From Sparassis latifolia (Eukaryota; Basidiomycota; Agaricomycetes; Polyporales; Sparassidaceae), in the NCBI GenBank assembly GCA_018466975.1, contig JAENRS010000020.1:62001-126000 (forward strand): a DNA stretch of 64,000 bases. Reading direction: 5' to 3'. Position numbers and translations under genes: made by a program. Shown in pieces: positions 15,030-26,296 of the stretch; the first letter of the stretch is position 1, and the number at the start of each line of letters is the position of its first letter. The notes under the pieces are model-generated. The model was not told the DNA's origin, ran no database searches, and worked only from the letters and a program-made list of their open reading frames with translations.

Positions 15030-16560
15030 ATTGTCAAAGACAACGATAAGGCTCCTCGAGGCTGATGGTTTCTTCCTTCGCGAGCTGGACAGATATCACG
15101 GCGGCTGATAAAACAGCGAAATAACCATCTAAATGCATTTACCAATGACACCATTGAAACCTCTATAGTTGTTGTGCCGGCGATGGGCACGATGACGCCT
15201 GAAATTCAGCACGAGCTTCTTTAGCACCCGGACAACGATAATATCTGACAGATTTGGCCTACTTTCCAAGGAAATGCTCCAAGCGATCGCAACTTGGGCT
15301 CGTACTGGTGCTCTTCTGCACGGTTTCCTCCATGCTGCATGTGCACATGAGGTCAGCAATGACAGAATGCCAACGAGAGGCGATTGCGCCGTTGGATAAT
15401 CCGGGGCTATCCGCGTAGAGTGTAACGAACCTACATCGATGAACAAGTGAGCTGGAATGACGGCCTAATCGGCCTCCCTTCGCCTCACCTGTGCAGATGG
15501 AGATCGTGCGAGGACACTGCTAGCAAGTGGAGACCACGGCATCGCGCCGATGCCGAAATCTGCAGGATATACCGTAAGTTATGGTGATACGGATACACAA
15601 CAAGAGTACCTTGAGCGTGCCGAACATCCCGCACTCTTCTTTGACGTAGACCTCGTTGTGATGATTCTGCATCGACGTGAATGGACTCAACCTGTCCTTC
15701 AAGTCGATGGCGGAGTCTGATAATGCAATGAGACCGAGCACTCTCGGCAGTCTGCGAAGGAAATCTCAGTCTGCGTCGCATGGACATATCGTGCTTAGTG
15801 GGTACACGGGCAGACTCACAAGTGGCCATAGCATGTTGCACGGCCAATGGCGACGTAACTTACATATCCCACTTGCACGACGTCGTCACGCGTGATCGAA
15901 TTGGTGGTTTATGGTTCGGCTAGTCTGCGACAGTTTCACTCGTACCGCAGGGAGGGAGTCGATGGAGCCGAGCTAAGGATAATTGAAGCCTACCTTCACA
16001 GCTGAGAAAATCCTGCTAATGTCTGAATCGTGGAGAAATTGCAGCACGAGAGGATAGACTTACCTCTGTCTACGCTGGTCGACAAGGGCGACCAAGTTTG
16101 GCTGAAGTTTCAATGGCCTCGATCAAAGCCGTACATCGGCGAGACCGCACCAAATATCTAGTATTCCCTAAGCTGTAGATTGCTTCAAGGATACTAGTGC
16201 AGCGATATAACGCATCATGTTCATCACGGCGGTCTTCGCCGCCGCTCCGGAGAGACCGTTGCATTGTCTTGGTGGCATGAATCTACTGTAAGGTGACAGG
16301 AAGTTAGCGTTATGTGGTTGAAAATCGAGAATACCAACGCAAGGCGGCCTCAAAGCTCCGGATACCGTTGCTGTATTTGTCGCACATCGACTGTAAATCA
16401 GTTGTATTAGCCGAGGCAAACTTGCCTACGCATAAAACTCACGCAAGTTTGATGCGCTCCATTGCTGCATCAGGTTCAATACTCCGTGTGTCCAACGTGT
16501 ACGGCTGTACGGCAGCGTTCCCAGTATGATCTTCGACATGTTTAGGTCGACGCTGTCGCA
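15030..16560 (-). pseudogene. Aldo-keto reductase relic A
   Basis: Degenerate copy of the AKR gene that is open at 26.3-28.1 and 30.3-32.1 kb, in the same exon order on the minus strand. Recognisable pieces, in gene order: KIILGTLPYS, YSNGIRSFEAA (compare NGIQTFDTAN), RLSPFTSMQNHHNEVY, DFGIGAMPWSPLASSVLA, and a final SLEEPYRC close to SLEEPYQP-type ends. Frame breaks and stops separate them, and the first coding exon (MPYG...) is not found, so the relic is truncated at its 5' side. Relic B is about 85-90% identical by eye over many stretches, so the two probably arose from one already diverged AKR subtype. Confidence 0.8.
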
Positions 16561-16808
16561 GGGGGTCGAGCTCCGTGTTCATCCGCGAGTTCGCACCCGG
16601 GCCCTCGAGTGTGGACGTGTACTCCGCCTGATGGTGCAGCCTGCACCGCCAGCTCGGCCTTCTGCGAGTTGATTGTATGGTCAAGTGAGACGCGATCGCC
16701 ACGTGGAACATATCGTTCTTGCCAAGAGCGAATTTTCAGTCTACATCTGAGCACTGTGAGTTTTCGTGGTTCTCATCCGCTGTCCCATTGACTGATCCTT
16801 TGCCGAGA

Positions 16809-19054
16809 ATGAATCCTGCACCCACCGGAAGTGATGCAAGCGGGACTTCAAACGCTTCACCGGGGTCAAACAACAATACCTCTGGTGATGCCATAACTGC
16901 ATTCTGGAACCTGATTCAAGCTGCAGCGAATGTTCAGCCACACCTTGGGCCCGTCATGCCTCAGGTTCATACCCCCTATCCGGGGCACTTTCTGGCACAA
17001 GATCAGTATGGCTTCCCTAATGTGCCACTTCCATCATATTTTCGTCAAATCCCTCCTACAGGTCACCATCTCATGCTGCCAGGTTTCAATGGCATGCAAA
17101 CATTTCCTCAGTACATGCCAGGTCTCCCTGCTCAATTCCAGAATCTACCAGCCTTCAATATGTTCAATCTTCCGATGGTTCCTTCACAAACCTCGACTGA
17201 TGGGACTGCAAGGACTAATGTTACGCCTATATCTCCTGACGATGAAGATCTTCTTGTGCAGAAGCTTCATGCAAGCATTGGAACTGGACAACTAGACAGT
17301 GATGTTGTAGAGACTCTGCATGGGGTATGTTATTCTCATGCTTCTTTTCTCTGGCCTTAAGACACTAGCACTACACTGCAGGTATGCAACCATACTGCCA
17401 CTCAATGGAAAGATCATTACATGAATAACTACAAGCGAATCCATGATCAAATTTCTACCATATCTGATACAAGTCGATCCAATGACCCTCTGGCACCAGA
17501 ACAAGCACCACTGGCAGGGCAGAATGCAGATCCTGGCTCCCAACCTGCTGGCATTCCACTCAGCATGGAATCATCATTCTCAGTGCCTTAGAAATCCAGT
17601 GGCATTTGAATCTCACCCTCAACCAACTGGTAATTCATTGGCTTCAGAACTCCATTCTCAGCCTGCTGGCATTTTAGTGAGTACAGAATAAGAGGGCCTT
17701 TAACAAAACTCACATCTGTTGACCTCCTAACAGCCTGCAGTAATATCACAGCATGGCCACACAGAGGCATCCACATCAATGCATCCTTTGGCACTCCCTC
17801 GACATTATCTTCGGTCTGCTCATCACAGAGTTCTTCTTCCTCGATTCTCCAATAGCAATTCCAAAAATTCCAGACATAATGCTACTCATGCTGCCTTGCA
17901 CATTCCCACACCACCATCACGATCTCCAACTCCTCCAGCACCTCATCCACCTAAGCGAACAGGAAACCCTCGCTTTGCTAATGCATATACCGATGAGGAT
18001 GATAGCTTCTACATCAGATCAATTCAATGGTACCTTCAGCAAGATCATACTTTGTCCAGGTCAGTTATAACAGGTAAAATTGCAAAGAAGGTAAGTTTGG
18101 AGTATTAGCCTTGTCCAAGTCATTGTGGCTGATCTTTGTGTTTCTACACAGGCACCTCACCATTCTCTTGACTCATGGAAATCATATTACAAGCGTCGTG
18201 CCAATCTTGTGGATACAATCTTTGCTAAGGCACAAGAATATGTCAACGTGAATATCCCTACTGCAGAACAGGGTTCAAAGCATGTTCCTGCTGGAAGTAG
18301 TCCACTTACCTCATCCAGCAATGAGGACAATGATGACTCGGACTCCAATCTGTCCAGTATTCCAGGTGATGAACCCAGAACTGAGGATGATGCTCGCAAC
18401 ATGGGTGAAACCGGTGGACCCTACACTGATGCTGATCTTCGTATTGTTGCCAAATTTATTGCATCAACTTCAGACTGGGATGAGAGGTTGCGGCATGAGA
18501 AATGGGAACCTTTTCAGGACAAGGTGGGGCATTTTAAAATATTATCACTGAAGTTTTGGTTGACTTTTGGAGTCCTCCGTTGATAAATAGTACCCTGGGA
18601 GAGGATATAGGTCATGGGCCGAGTTTTATCGCCGACAAGCTCCAGGTGCTGTTATATCCGTTTCTTTTCAAAACCATCTGTAATTTCATCTGCTCTTTAC
18701 ATTACAGCTATTGACAGGCTCGTGCGGAAGTATAAGCGCAGGGATCAGAGGAATGCGGCCGCGAAGAATGCAACAAATCCTACCATAGTGGAACCCGCAG
18801 AGAACCAGATAACGATGAACCCTCTGAAGCGCAAGGCTGACTTGCAGCCCCATGGGATAGATCCTTCCGCTGTTAGCGCGAAACGTCGGCACACTGCTCC
18901 GAATCCTGGTGCTCGACAGAAACCATTGAACACATCTACCGGCTTGACCAGTCAGGTCGCATCTTCCAAGGGTAAGGAGCGTGCGGTGGAGGTGGAGGTG
19001 GATGTGATCGATCTCACCATTCTCGACGAGGATTTTAAAGAAGAAGATTTCTAG
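16809..19054 (+). CDS. Rap1-type Myb/SANT-like protein with three Myb-like repeats
   Basis: Exons: 16809..17324, 17382..17676, 17734..18090, 18152..18523, 18591..18645 and 18708..19054. The N-terminus is rich in Pro/Gln/Asn/Met. Three Myb-like segments follow: one ending GVCNHTATQWKDHYMNNYKR, one DDSFYIRSIQWYLQQDHTL...APHHSLDSWKSYYKRR that recalls the Rap1 Myb domain, and one YTDADLRIVAKFIA...YPGRGYRSWAEFYRRQ. The C-terminus is basic and ends with VDVIDLTILDED, a likely SUMO-interacting motif in acidic context. Such proteins are expected to be nuclear and DNA-binding; a telomere role is only suggested by the Rap1-like pattern. The second exon needs a +1 shift near 17580-17592, or alternatively a weak 91-nt intron (17473-17563, donor GTCGAT). 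The ATG at 16809 opens the best N-terminus. The gene sits between AKR relics A and B. Confidence 0.72.
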
Positions 19055-19439
19055 ACAGATGCTTTCACCACTTTTTGTCCTTCAGCTGGATGAGTCCGAC
19101 GCATTGTACGATAGATGTGTTACAACGGATTTCATCCGTTCGTCTCTGCGTATTATTGCTGTACTGCAAGTCCTACTATCATCTGATTTGACATTTTCTC
19201 CTGGAATTCCAGCTACTTCACGATTATATCAATCATGTCAGTGCTGGCTATTCCCCTTGCACCGCTGTAATACTCCGGAAATGCTGTTATTTGTTGTGTA
19301 AAACAGTTGCGCTCAAGTACTTCCGCGTATCAATAGGAAAATAGCTCATAATGGTACCCTAGACATGGCAAGTTCGCTAGTGTATATTGATAATGAACAA
19401 TATCAGGGGCAGTAACACACAGGCCCGTCAATGAGAAAT
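19055..19439. other. 3' flank of the Myb-like gene
   Basis: Non-coding stretch between the stop codon of the Myb-like gene and AKR relic B. Likely 3' UTR; no other feature seen. Confidence 0.5.
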
Positions 19440-21112
19440 ACAACGATAAGGCTCCTCGAGATTCATGATTTCTTCCTTCTCGAGCTGGACGGATATCACG
19501 GCAGCTGATAGAACAGCTCACCAGCAGCAGCACCGAAATAACCTTCTAAATGCATTTACCAATGACACCGTTGAGACCTCTGTGGGTGTTGTGCCGACGA
19601 TGGGCACGATGACGCCTGAAATTTAGCACGAGATTGTTTAGACGAGGATAAGGCCCGATGGATTTGGCCTACATTCCAAGGAAATGCTCGAAGCAATCGC
19701 AACTTGGGCTCGTATTGATGCTCTCCTGCACAATTTCCTCCACGCCGTAAGTGCACATGAGATCAGCAATGACAGAATGCCAACGAGAGGCGGTTGTGTC
19801 TTCGGACGATCCAGCGCTATCCGTGTAGAGTGTAATGAACGTACACGGACGAACAACTGAGCTGGGATGAAAGCCCAATCGGCCTCCCTTCGTCTCACCT
19901 GTGCAGATAGAGATCGTGCGAGGACACCGCTAGCAAGTGGAAACCACGGGATCGCGCCAACGCCGAAATCTGCAGGATACACTGTAAGAAATGGTGGCGA
20001 TATGGACATACGACAGGAGCGCCTTGAGTGTCGACCCACTCTCTTGATTGCCGTGGACCAGGTTGTGGTGGTTCTGCATCGAATGAATGGAGTCAACTTG
20101 TCCTTGATGCAGAGTCTGATAAAACAATGAGACCGAGCACCCCGGGAGTCTGCGAAGGAAATTTCACTCTACATGGCATGGACATATCGTGCTTAGTGAG
20201 TATGGTCTGTGACATGACACGGGGTAGGCTCACAAGTGCCCATTGCACGTTGCACGGCCCACAGCGACGTAATCTAGGTACCCCGCTTGCACGACATCGT
20301 GCAAGGTGTGGATCTGATTGGACATCATTCAGCCATGAATACGCAAAATAAAAACTCACAGTCTCCCCGATAGGTGACGCATGACCAAATCGGCGGCCTA
20401 TGGTATGAATCATCATGACTAGTCGGCGATGGTCTCATTCACCCCGGGCCTGTAGGGAGTTGATGTAATCAAGCTGAAGAAGGATAATTAAAGCCCGCTT
20501 ACACAGCAGAGAAAATCCTGCGAATGTCTGAGTCATGGAGAAATTGCAGCACCAGAGGATAGACTTATCTCAGTCTATGCTGGTTGACTAGGGCGACCAA
20601 GTTTGGCTGAACTTCAGATACCCCGAGATCAAAGCCGTACATCGGCGAGACCCCACCGAATACCTAGTATTCTCCAAACTATGACTTGCTTCAAAGATAC
20701 TGGTGCAGCGATATCATAACGCTTCTTGATCATCACGGCGGTCTTCACCGCCTCTCCGGAGAGACAGTTGTATTGTCTTGATGGCACGGATCGACTGTAA
20801 GGTGACAGGAAGTTAGCGTTATGTGGTTGAAAATCGAGAATACCAATGCAGGCGGCCTCAAAGCTCCGGATACCGTTGCTGTATTTGTCGCACATCGACT
20901 GTAAATCAGTCGCATTAGCTGAGGCAAACTTGCCCCACGCTATTTTGATGGGCTCTATTGCTGCATCGGGTCAAATACTCAGTCTGTCCAACCTTTACGG
21001 CCGTACTGCAGCGTTCCCACATGTTTAAGTCCGAGTTACCCAATCGAACTAAGAGAGACTAGGGTCAATGCAATTGGCGCAGAACTCATGGTGTTACTCA
21101 CCGTAAGGCATT
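19440..21112 (-). pseudogene. Aldo-keto reductase relic B
   Basis: Second decayed AKR copy, collinear with relic A but keeping the 5' end. The short first exon ending ATGCCTTACG with a GTGAGT donor is intact at about 21098-21111 and matches the first exons of the open AKR genes. Further pieces: NKYSNGIRSFEAAC-like exon 3, a degraded exon 4 (QYNCLSGEAVKT), HSMQNHHNLVH in exon 9, DFGVGAIPWFPLASGVLA in exon 10, and a damaged C-terminal exon near 19450-19500. Several stops and shifts rule out a working enzyme. Relics A and B are direct repeats on either side of the Myb-like gene. Confidence 0.82.
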
Positions 21113-21421
21113 TCTCCTTCTGAGGGGAGGCAATAATAGCAGTGGTACTGCAACGTCAGCCTATGTGATCAGCAATGAGCCCGCTAACCACCCACCAGGT
21201 TCAACGCTCGTTCGGCTTGCGGTCTGTCTTGCTAACAGTTTGTTGTTCTTCAAAGCTTCATATCGGACTGGACGATTAGGAGTATCATGAGTTCTTAGCA
21301 AAGAGGACGAGCGGGACAATAGCGGACAATCCACACGTGCGCGATACGTGCTCAAACGCCCGTGTTAGTTCAGTTGAACCTCCAGCATCGCCTGCACCAG
21401 CTTATAGCTTTCGTCTGCAAC

Positions 21422-21949
21422 ATGTCAGAAAACCCGCCTGTCGTTCTCGAGCCGAACTCCCTCTATCTCTCCACAGAAATCCTCATGTCAGACGGCTTTC
21501 ACTACGCTCTATTCGTCACCGACGCCAATGGTGCATCCACACGCCACGACTGGGCGGAGGATCTCTCGCGCGAGACACCTGAACGCTACTTCCATCGCTC
21601 AATAGACTCGGTAGCCACATACACGCCGGAGGGCAGACTCATATTTGCCTACTTCAAGGTCAGAGGATACGTCCCACCCCCGCCCGACTTTGACTGGGTG
21701 GCGGAGTTCAGCGGGATCTTCCCGAATGGCAGCTACCCGTCGTGGATCGAGAATCGCAAGCATAAGATGTCATGCCGTACATGGGTGTTACGCGCGTTGG
21801 CGTTGCTGCGCGATCGTGGCGCACTTACGCGGTCAGACAAGGTAACGGATATAGAGGCTGCAATTGAGGAGCAGAGCCAAGCGCTGGAGAAAGGACTGGG
21901 AAATGCTGCAGAGGGCGAAGAGTACCATGCTCGCGTTCTGGAAGTGTAG
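21422..21949 (+). CDS. Orphan family protein 1 (175 aa)
   Basis: Function unknown. Single open frame. Key segments: NSLYLSTEILMSDGFHYALF, TDANGASTRHDWAE, FKVRGYVPPPPDFDWVAEF, and WIENRKHKMSCRTWVLRALA, followed by a Gln/Glu-rich helix. It is paralogous along its whole length to the protein at 23942-24481 (shared HWALxxxDAxGxxTRHxW, GY.xPxPxFD and CR.W...AL patterns). The cysteine and histidines in these blocks are shared and could be functional. I believe related small proteins occur widely in agaricomycetes. I chose the ATG at 21422 because it matches the start position of the paralogue; the frame is open further upstream without an ATG. Confidence 0.7.
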   Translation: MSENPPVVLEPNSLYLSTEILMSDGFHYALFVTDANGASTRHDWAEDLSRETPERYFHRSIDSVATYTPEGRLIFAYFKVRGYVPPPPDFDWVAEFSGIFPNGSYPSWIENRKHKMSCRTWVLRALALLRDRGALTRSDKVTDIEAAIEEQSQALEKGLGNAAEGEEYHARVLEV

Positions 21950-23941
21950 CGGAAGGAGAGGAAGCACGTTTCTCTTCGTTAACCCAAGCGCGATAGTATG
22001 TTTTTCCTTATTGCTTTCACGTTACACTGTATCGTTCGTCATGTTCATTGCTATGTTCACATCTGTCGTCGATTTCTTCCAGTTGTCATTGCATTTCATA
22101 CGTAGCTGATAATGTTTTACAGTGCCCGAGTCGTCCTTCGGTTCTCCGTCGCTGCCATAATATAGAACGAACACCATTGATATATTCAATGACTTCTGCC
22201 TTAAGACGAAAAATGCCGTTCATCTTAACGGCTCAGGGATCTTGCCAGCGCACTCTGTATGCGGAAAAAGTCTCGCAATTTGCATCGATCCTCGTCCTGA
22301 TATTTACCCACCACTCTGAATGTGGTTCCACTGACTCGTCAAGCTTGAACGTAGCGCAGAGTGAAGGGAGACTGTATCTAAAAGCTCCGCACTGGGCCTA
22401 ACCGGATAAAGATCCAGTAAGTTACCATAGAAAAGAACTACTGATTATCCATCGGTGCTCATCTTGACCGCGTAGGGACCGTGCACGAATGAGGGAGAAG
22501 CTGCGGCTTTCCGATGGGCCGGCGAGTTTATGGTATGATTCTCCTTAGTTTTGTCACCGTGCAAGACTTGAACACATAGAACCGAAAAAAACTTGGGACT
22601 TGCGGTTGCTCTAGCAGTCTGCCCCAACCACAAGGTACCAAATATAGAATCTCCGCATCTCCGATCCACGCCACATCTCGATCCGTGAGCACCTGTTCAC
22701 GCTCTCCACCTGAGCAAGAAAGCTGCACGGTCAGGTCAAACTGCGAGCCCCTGGTCCAATAAAGATTTAGAAAGACTATTTAGGGTAAATTCTCATTCTT
22801 TCCGTCCCCTTTCCGTGCTGAGCGCCTCTGCAACTTGCATTCAGCGAGTCATCGCACTGGCGGCCGTGTGGCGGCCAAGCGGAAGGTAACCGCGTTGGGA
22901 CAAGGAGTTAATGCACGCCTTCCATCAGACTCTAGCCTATGATGTACGTGGTCTGGATTGATAGATAAACAGATCAAGGTACTATCTATTGTCTCCTACG
23001 GCTGATCTTCAGTCTTAGCTTTGCGCAGAAGACGTTCCCGCCTTGAGGGCGCGGCGAAAGCAGGCAATTTGTTATAGAATTCAAGGACAACCTGTATGGA
23101 GTGATGTCGTAAAGAAGCGGCAGGGCATTCGAAGACTACGTACTTATCGAAAAACAGGTTCGGCTTGATCGTGTCTATGAGGTGGCGGTTAGACGCGGAA
23201 GGTGAGTCCCTGTGGGTCATTTCATTACGACGTCCAGCATATGTAATATCTCATCCTTCAAAAACTTTCGGTAGTCTGTTGAGGATCCCATGCTAGAACG
23301 ACGCCCAAAGTCAAGGATGGTATCATCTGGTTCTACGTGTCTTCGTGGGCACTGATATCAATGCGATAGTTCGCAGGCGCCTGATATTACGAAGACTGAA
23401 TTTTTGAGGCTCTTCCATGGTGTCGACCTGCCTCTCTTGAAGGCGTGGCGATTTTGTATTGCACGCCACGTACTCGCCGAAAGGTCGACCATCCATTTTG
23501 GCCTGAATGACTCGGTTTACTCCACTTCACCTTCCAGAATCTCGTGCCGTTATGATTTGATAAAGCCAGTAGGGCAGCAGTACCATATCCCTCATACGCA
23601 GGAAGCAGGAACACCCTTTGTACCTTCATATGGTGATATTACAATTTCCATCCTCACTGATGCCGTGAGATGAGTGACGCGATCCCAGGCATGCTCGTAT
23701 AAATACGCTAGGAGGGTAACAGGCAAGGAACCTATCATCACCGGTCGCCTATCTCCTGGTGAGTGATGTCTATCCGTTGCGTATGGTCGTTCGCTCAACC
23801 TTCCCGTGTGGTTGCGTCGTAGTGATTCCTGCTTAACCTCCCGTCTGGACATCCTCAACAAATGTAAGTATCACCTTTCTTCTTGAACAGCCGTTTGTTT
23901 CCAACTGATCTTCTTATGCTTCAAGTTCACCCTCTTCTACC
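21950..23941. other. 2 kb gap between the two orphan paralogues
   Basis: No confident gene. A 74-codon minus-strand frame at 22996-23220 (with FFDKYVVFECPAASLRHHSI) has protein-like composition but no recognisable relative. The TATA box of the next gene is at the right end. There may be a 5' UTR intron just before 23942, since a GTAAGT lies near 23864. Confidence 0.45.
23698..23705 (+). promoter_or_regulatory. TATA box of orphan family gene 2
   Basis: TATAAATA about 240 bases upstream of the ATG at 23942, a distance compatible with a 5' UTR containing a short intron. Confidence 0.5.
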
Positions 23942-24481
23942 ATGGACACGGACACCGACGATGATAATCCTCCCGTTCATCTTTCCGCCAACTCTATATA
24001 CATATCCTTACAGCTCATGCTGTCTCCTGGCTCTCATTGGGCATTGCTCATCGTGGATGCTCATGGATCCACAACCCGTCACCACTGGGCTGCAACGATT
24101 GGTGCAGATAGGGCGGTAGCGGAGCGATATAGTCACCAATGCATCGACCCGGTATCTACGTACACACGAGGACACAACTTGAATCTTTCTTTCTGCAAGA
24201 TCGTGGGATACAGCGCCCCCGCTCCCGGTTTTGACTTCGTCGGGCTCTTTCAAACAATTTTCCCGGAGAGTTCATCGAGCATTAGAGCTAACAGGAACGA
24301 CGGCAGCAATTGCCGTATCTGGATCATCGAGGCATTGATGCTCCTGCAGCAGAATGGCCTTATCACTCGTGCAGATACTATGGAGGATGGTCGACGGGCT
24401 ATCGCTACTTTGGAAGCGAAGGCAGAGAACGCGCTTGCCGAGCTTGGGGGCGACTTTGCGCCTATTATGTCTGAAATCTAG
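23942..24481 (+). CDS. Orphan family protein 2 (179 aa)
   Basis: Paralogue of the protein at 21422-21949, unknown function. It begins MDTDTDDDNPPVHLSANSIY and carries SPGSHWALLIVDAHGSTTRH, CKIVGYSAPAPGFDFVGLF, an RNDGSNCRIWIIEALMLLQQ block and a C-terminal helix rich in Ala/Glu. Single exon in the coding part; the frame has no stop and no shift. No signal peptide or membrane segment is apparent. The pair lies tandemly on the plus strand between AKR relic B and the APH-like gene. Confidence 0.7.
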   Translation: MDTDTDDDNPPVHLSANSIYISLQLMLSPGSHWALLIVDAHGSTTRHHWAATIGADRAVAERYSHQCIDPVSTYTRGHNLNLSFCKIVGYSAPAPGFDFVGLFQTIFPESSSSIRANRNDGSNCRIWIIEALMLLQQNGLITRADTMEDGRRAIATLEAKAENALAELGGDFAPIMSEI

Positions 24482-24900
24482 TTATAGCACGCATGTCATT
24501 TCGAAGCATGTACTTACTTCTCTTGTTAGGTACGTAGGTGGACCTCCAGCTGTACATGTCTCGACTTGCCTCCGGAGTCAGCAATAATGTACTGTAGTGC
24601 GATCGTGACGAGCATGTAACACGTTTGTGACAAGAGCGGCCAGTCACAGTGCCATCCGCACCTTTGCACTGTCAACGTCAGTCAACGTTTCAACAGGCCT
24701 TCGTCTCGTCCATCAACGTTCAACTACTGTTTTGGATATCAAAGATACATGACTTACGATGTCAAACTATCGAGGTGTTAATCTCATCCTGCTTAACGCG
24801 TAACTTCATCTGAGATGATTCTAATGCAGCTTCCTTCCGCATTTCCCGTTACATTGGGGGTGTATTCCAGACTCTCCTCACCGAGGCAAAGTTCAGGGTT
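24482..24900. other. Gap upstream of the APH-like gene
   Basis: 3' flank of orphan gene 2 and, toward the right end, probably the unresolved first exon and promoter of the APH-like gene. Confidence 0.4.
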
Positions 24901-24972
24901 TACCTGCTTATCACTATACCCCATAAAACTTTCTACAACATCAGAGTCTTTCGGTTTGGATTACCGCTCATC

Positions 24973-25665
24973 ATGAAAATCACTCGTCGAACTTCAAGCA
25001 CTGAGGCTCATGCGCTACGTTTCCTACACAGCACAGGCCTGAATCTACCCATTCCGCGCTTGGTAGATTCCTATGTCCGTGCGGAATGCACGTACACCAT
25101 CATGTCGCGGCTGCCTGGCATTCCCCTTATCAAGATATATAAGAATATGGACAAGGAGCGGCAATCTGTGATATGTTCTGAGGTGGAGGCCGTTATGAAG
25201 ATTCTGTGGGAGATCAAGCAGCCAGTGGACATTACTGGCCAGGTCATGATGAGTGCCTCCGGCGACGGTCTCCCCGATCCTATATTTTTCTTCGAGGAAC
25301 ACTCCGGCCCTTTCCCGTCTGCACTTGCCTGCTATGCCCACGTCTCCCGCCGCACGCCCGAGGAGTTCGATGAGGATGTAGACATCTCCGTACAGAAGAC
25401 TCTTGCCGCGGATCCCATTGTATGGGTGCACACGGATCTTCGCATGCAGAACATCTTCATTAAGGATGGCCATGTTAGCGGTGTCATCGACTGGGAGGAC
25501 TCCGGCTGGTATCCGTTGACATGGCAGATCCACGCTATGCGTTGGTGGCACCGTGGATGTAATGGTTGGTGGCGCGGATATTGGTCAACCAATTACAGGT
25601 TCCCTGCAGTGTCGGAGCATGCATATGAATGTTCGTGCAAAGTTCTGACCTATTCGGTGGTCTAG
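24973..25665 (+). CDS. APH/choline-kinase-like phosphotransferase, N-terminus unresolved
   Basis: Belongs to the aminoglycoside-phosphotransferase-like kinase fold, used in fungi for small-molecule phosphorylation; the substrate is unknown. The open part encodes 230 residues. The ATP-site lysine lies in LPLIMKITRR at the very start and is followed by EAHALRFL. The Brenner-type catalytic motif reads WVHTDLRMQNIFI, with Asp and Asn spaced as in APH. The metal-binding Asp lies in SGVIDWEDSGWYP. Because the Lys strand already sits at the first ATG, the real start must be upstream. The frame stays open back to about 24815 (VFQTLLTEAKFRVYLL is shared with copy 2), but I could not place a start or intron. 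The C-terminus is Trp-rich (WWHRGCNGWWRGYW). Confidence 0.75.
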   Translation: MKITRRTSSTEAHALRFLHSTGLNLPIPRLVDSYVRAECTYTIMSRLPGIPLIKIYKNMDKERQSVICSEVEAVMKILWEIKQPVDITGQVMMSASGDGLPDPIFFFEEHSGPFPSALACYAHVSRRTPEEFDEDVDISVQKTLAADPIVWVHTDLRMQNIFIKDGHVSGVIDWEDSGWYPLTWQIHAMRWWHRGCNGWWRGYWSTNYRFPAVSEHAYECSCKVLTYSVV

Positions 25666-26296
25666 CGCTTCCCCCGGGTGGATCGTCCATAGACGTATGG
25701 TGCATTGTCTTTGTGGCGTGGATGATGTACTGCTTATACCCCTTCACGATGACTTCACAAGATCCATCTGCCGTGAGTAGTGAATATCTGTTACTATTCT
25801 GTCGCATCTCCACAATAATACTCTAGCATTGTCGCAATATACGTGGCTCTGGGAGTATCAAGCATAGCGCAACGTTGACTTAGGTGTCAGAATCCTGGTC
25901 TAGTGATCGTGCGTATGGGTAGAAGGTGTCCTGGCCTACTTCTACATAACCTGCCCATAATGTCACCCGTTGTTCTCGGAAACTTGGTGTACAACTTAGC
26001 ACTACCATTGGGATGCCCAGTTACTACAGTGCCGACGGAGCAAACATACTTGAGTCTTTTCAAACAACCTGTGTGGACAGGCTGCATGCCATGTCATGAT
26101 CTCTCATCCAAATTCTTTATGACCATTCACTATATCCGGCTGGACTACAGATAGTGTTCGTACATTCGGGTGACCGTAAACACGCCGTGTTACGTCCCGC
26201 AACGATACGCGCCTCCAAACCTAACTTAAACACATCGTCTAGGAACTTCACCCGCACAAAGTAAATGCTTCCCCCCGCTATAGTGCGCATACCCAC
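25666..26296. other. Gap between APH-like copy 1 and AKR copy C
   Basis: Convergent 3' flanks of the two genes. No gene or clear repeat seen. Confidence 0.5.
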
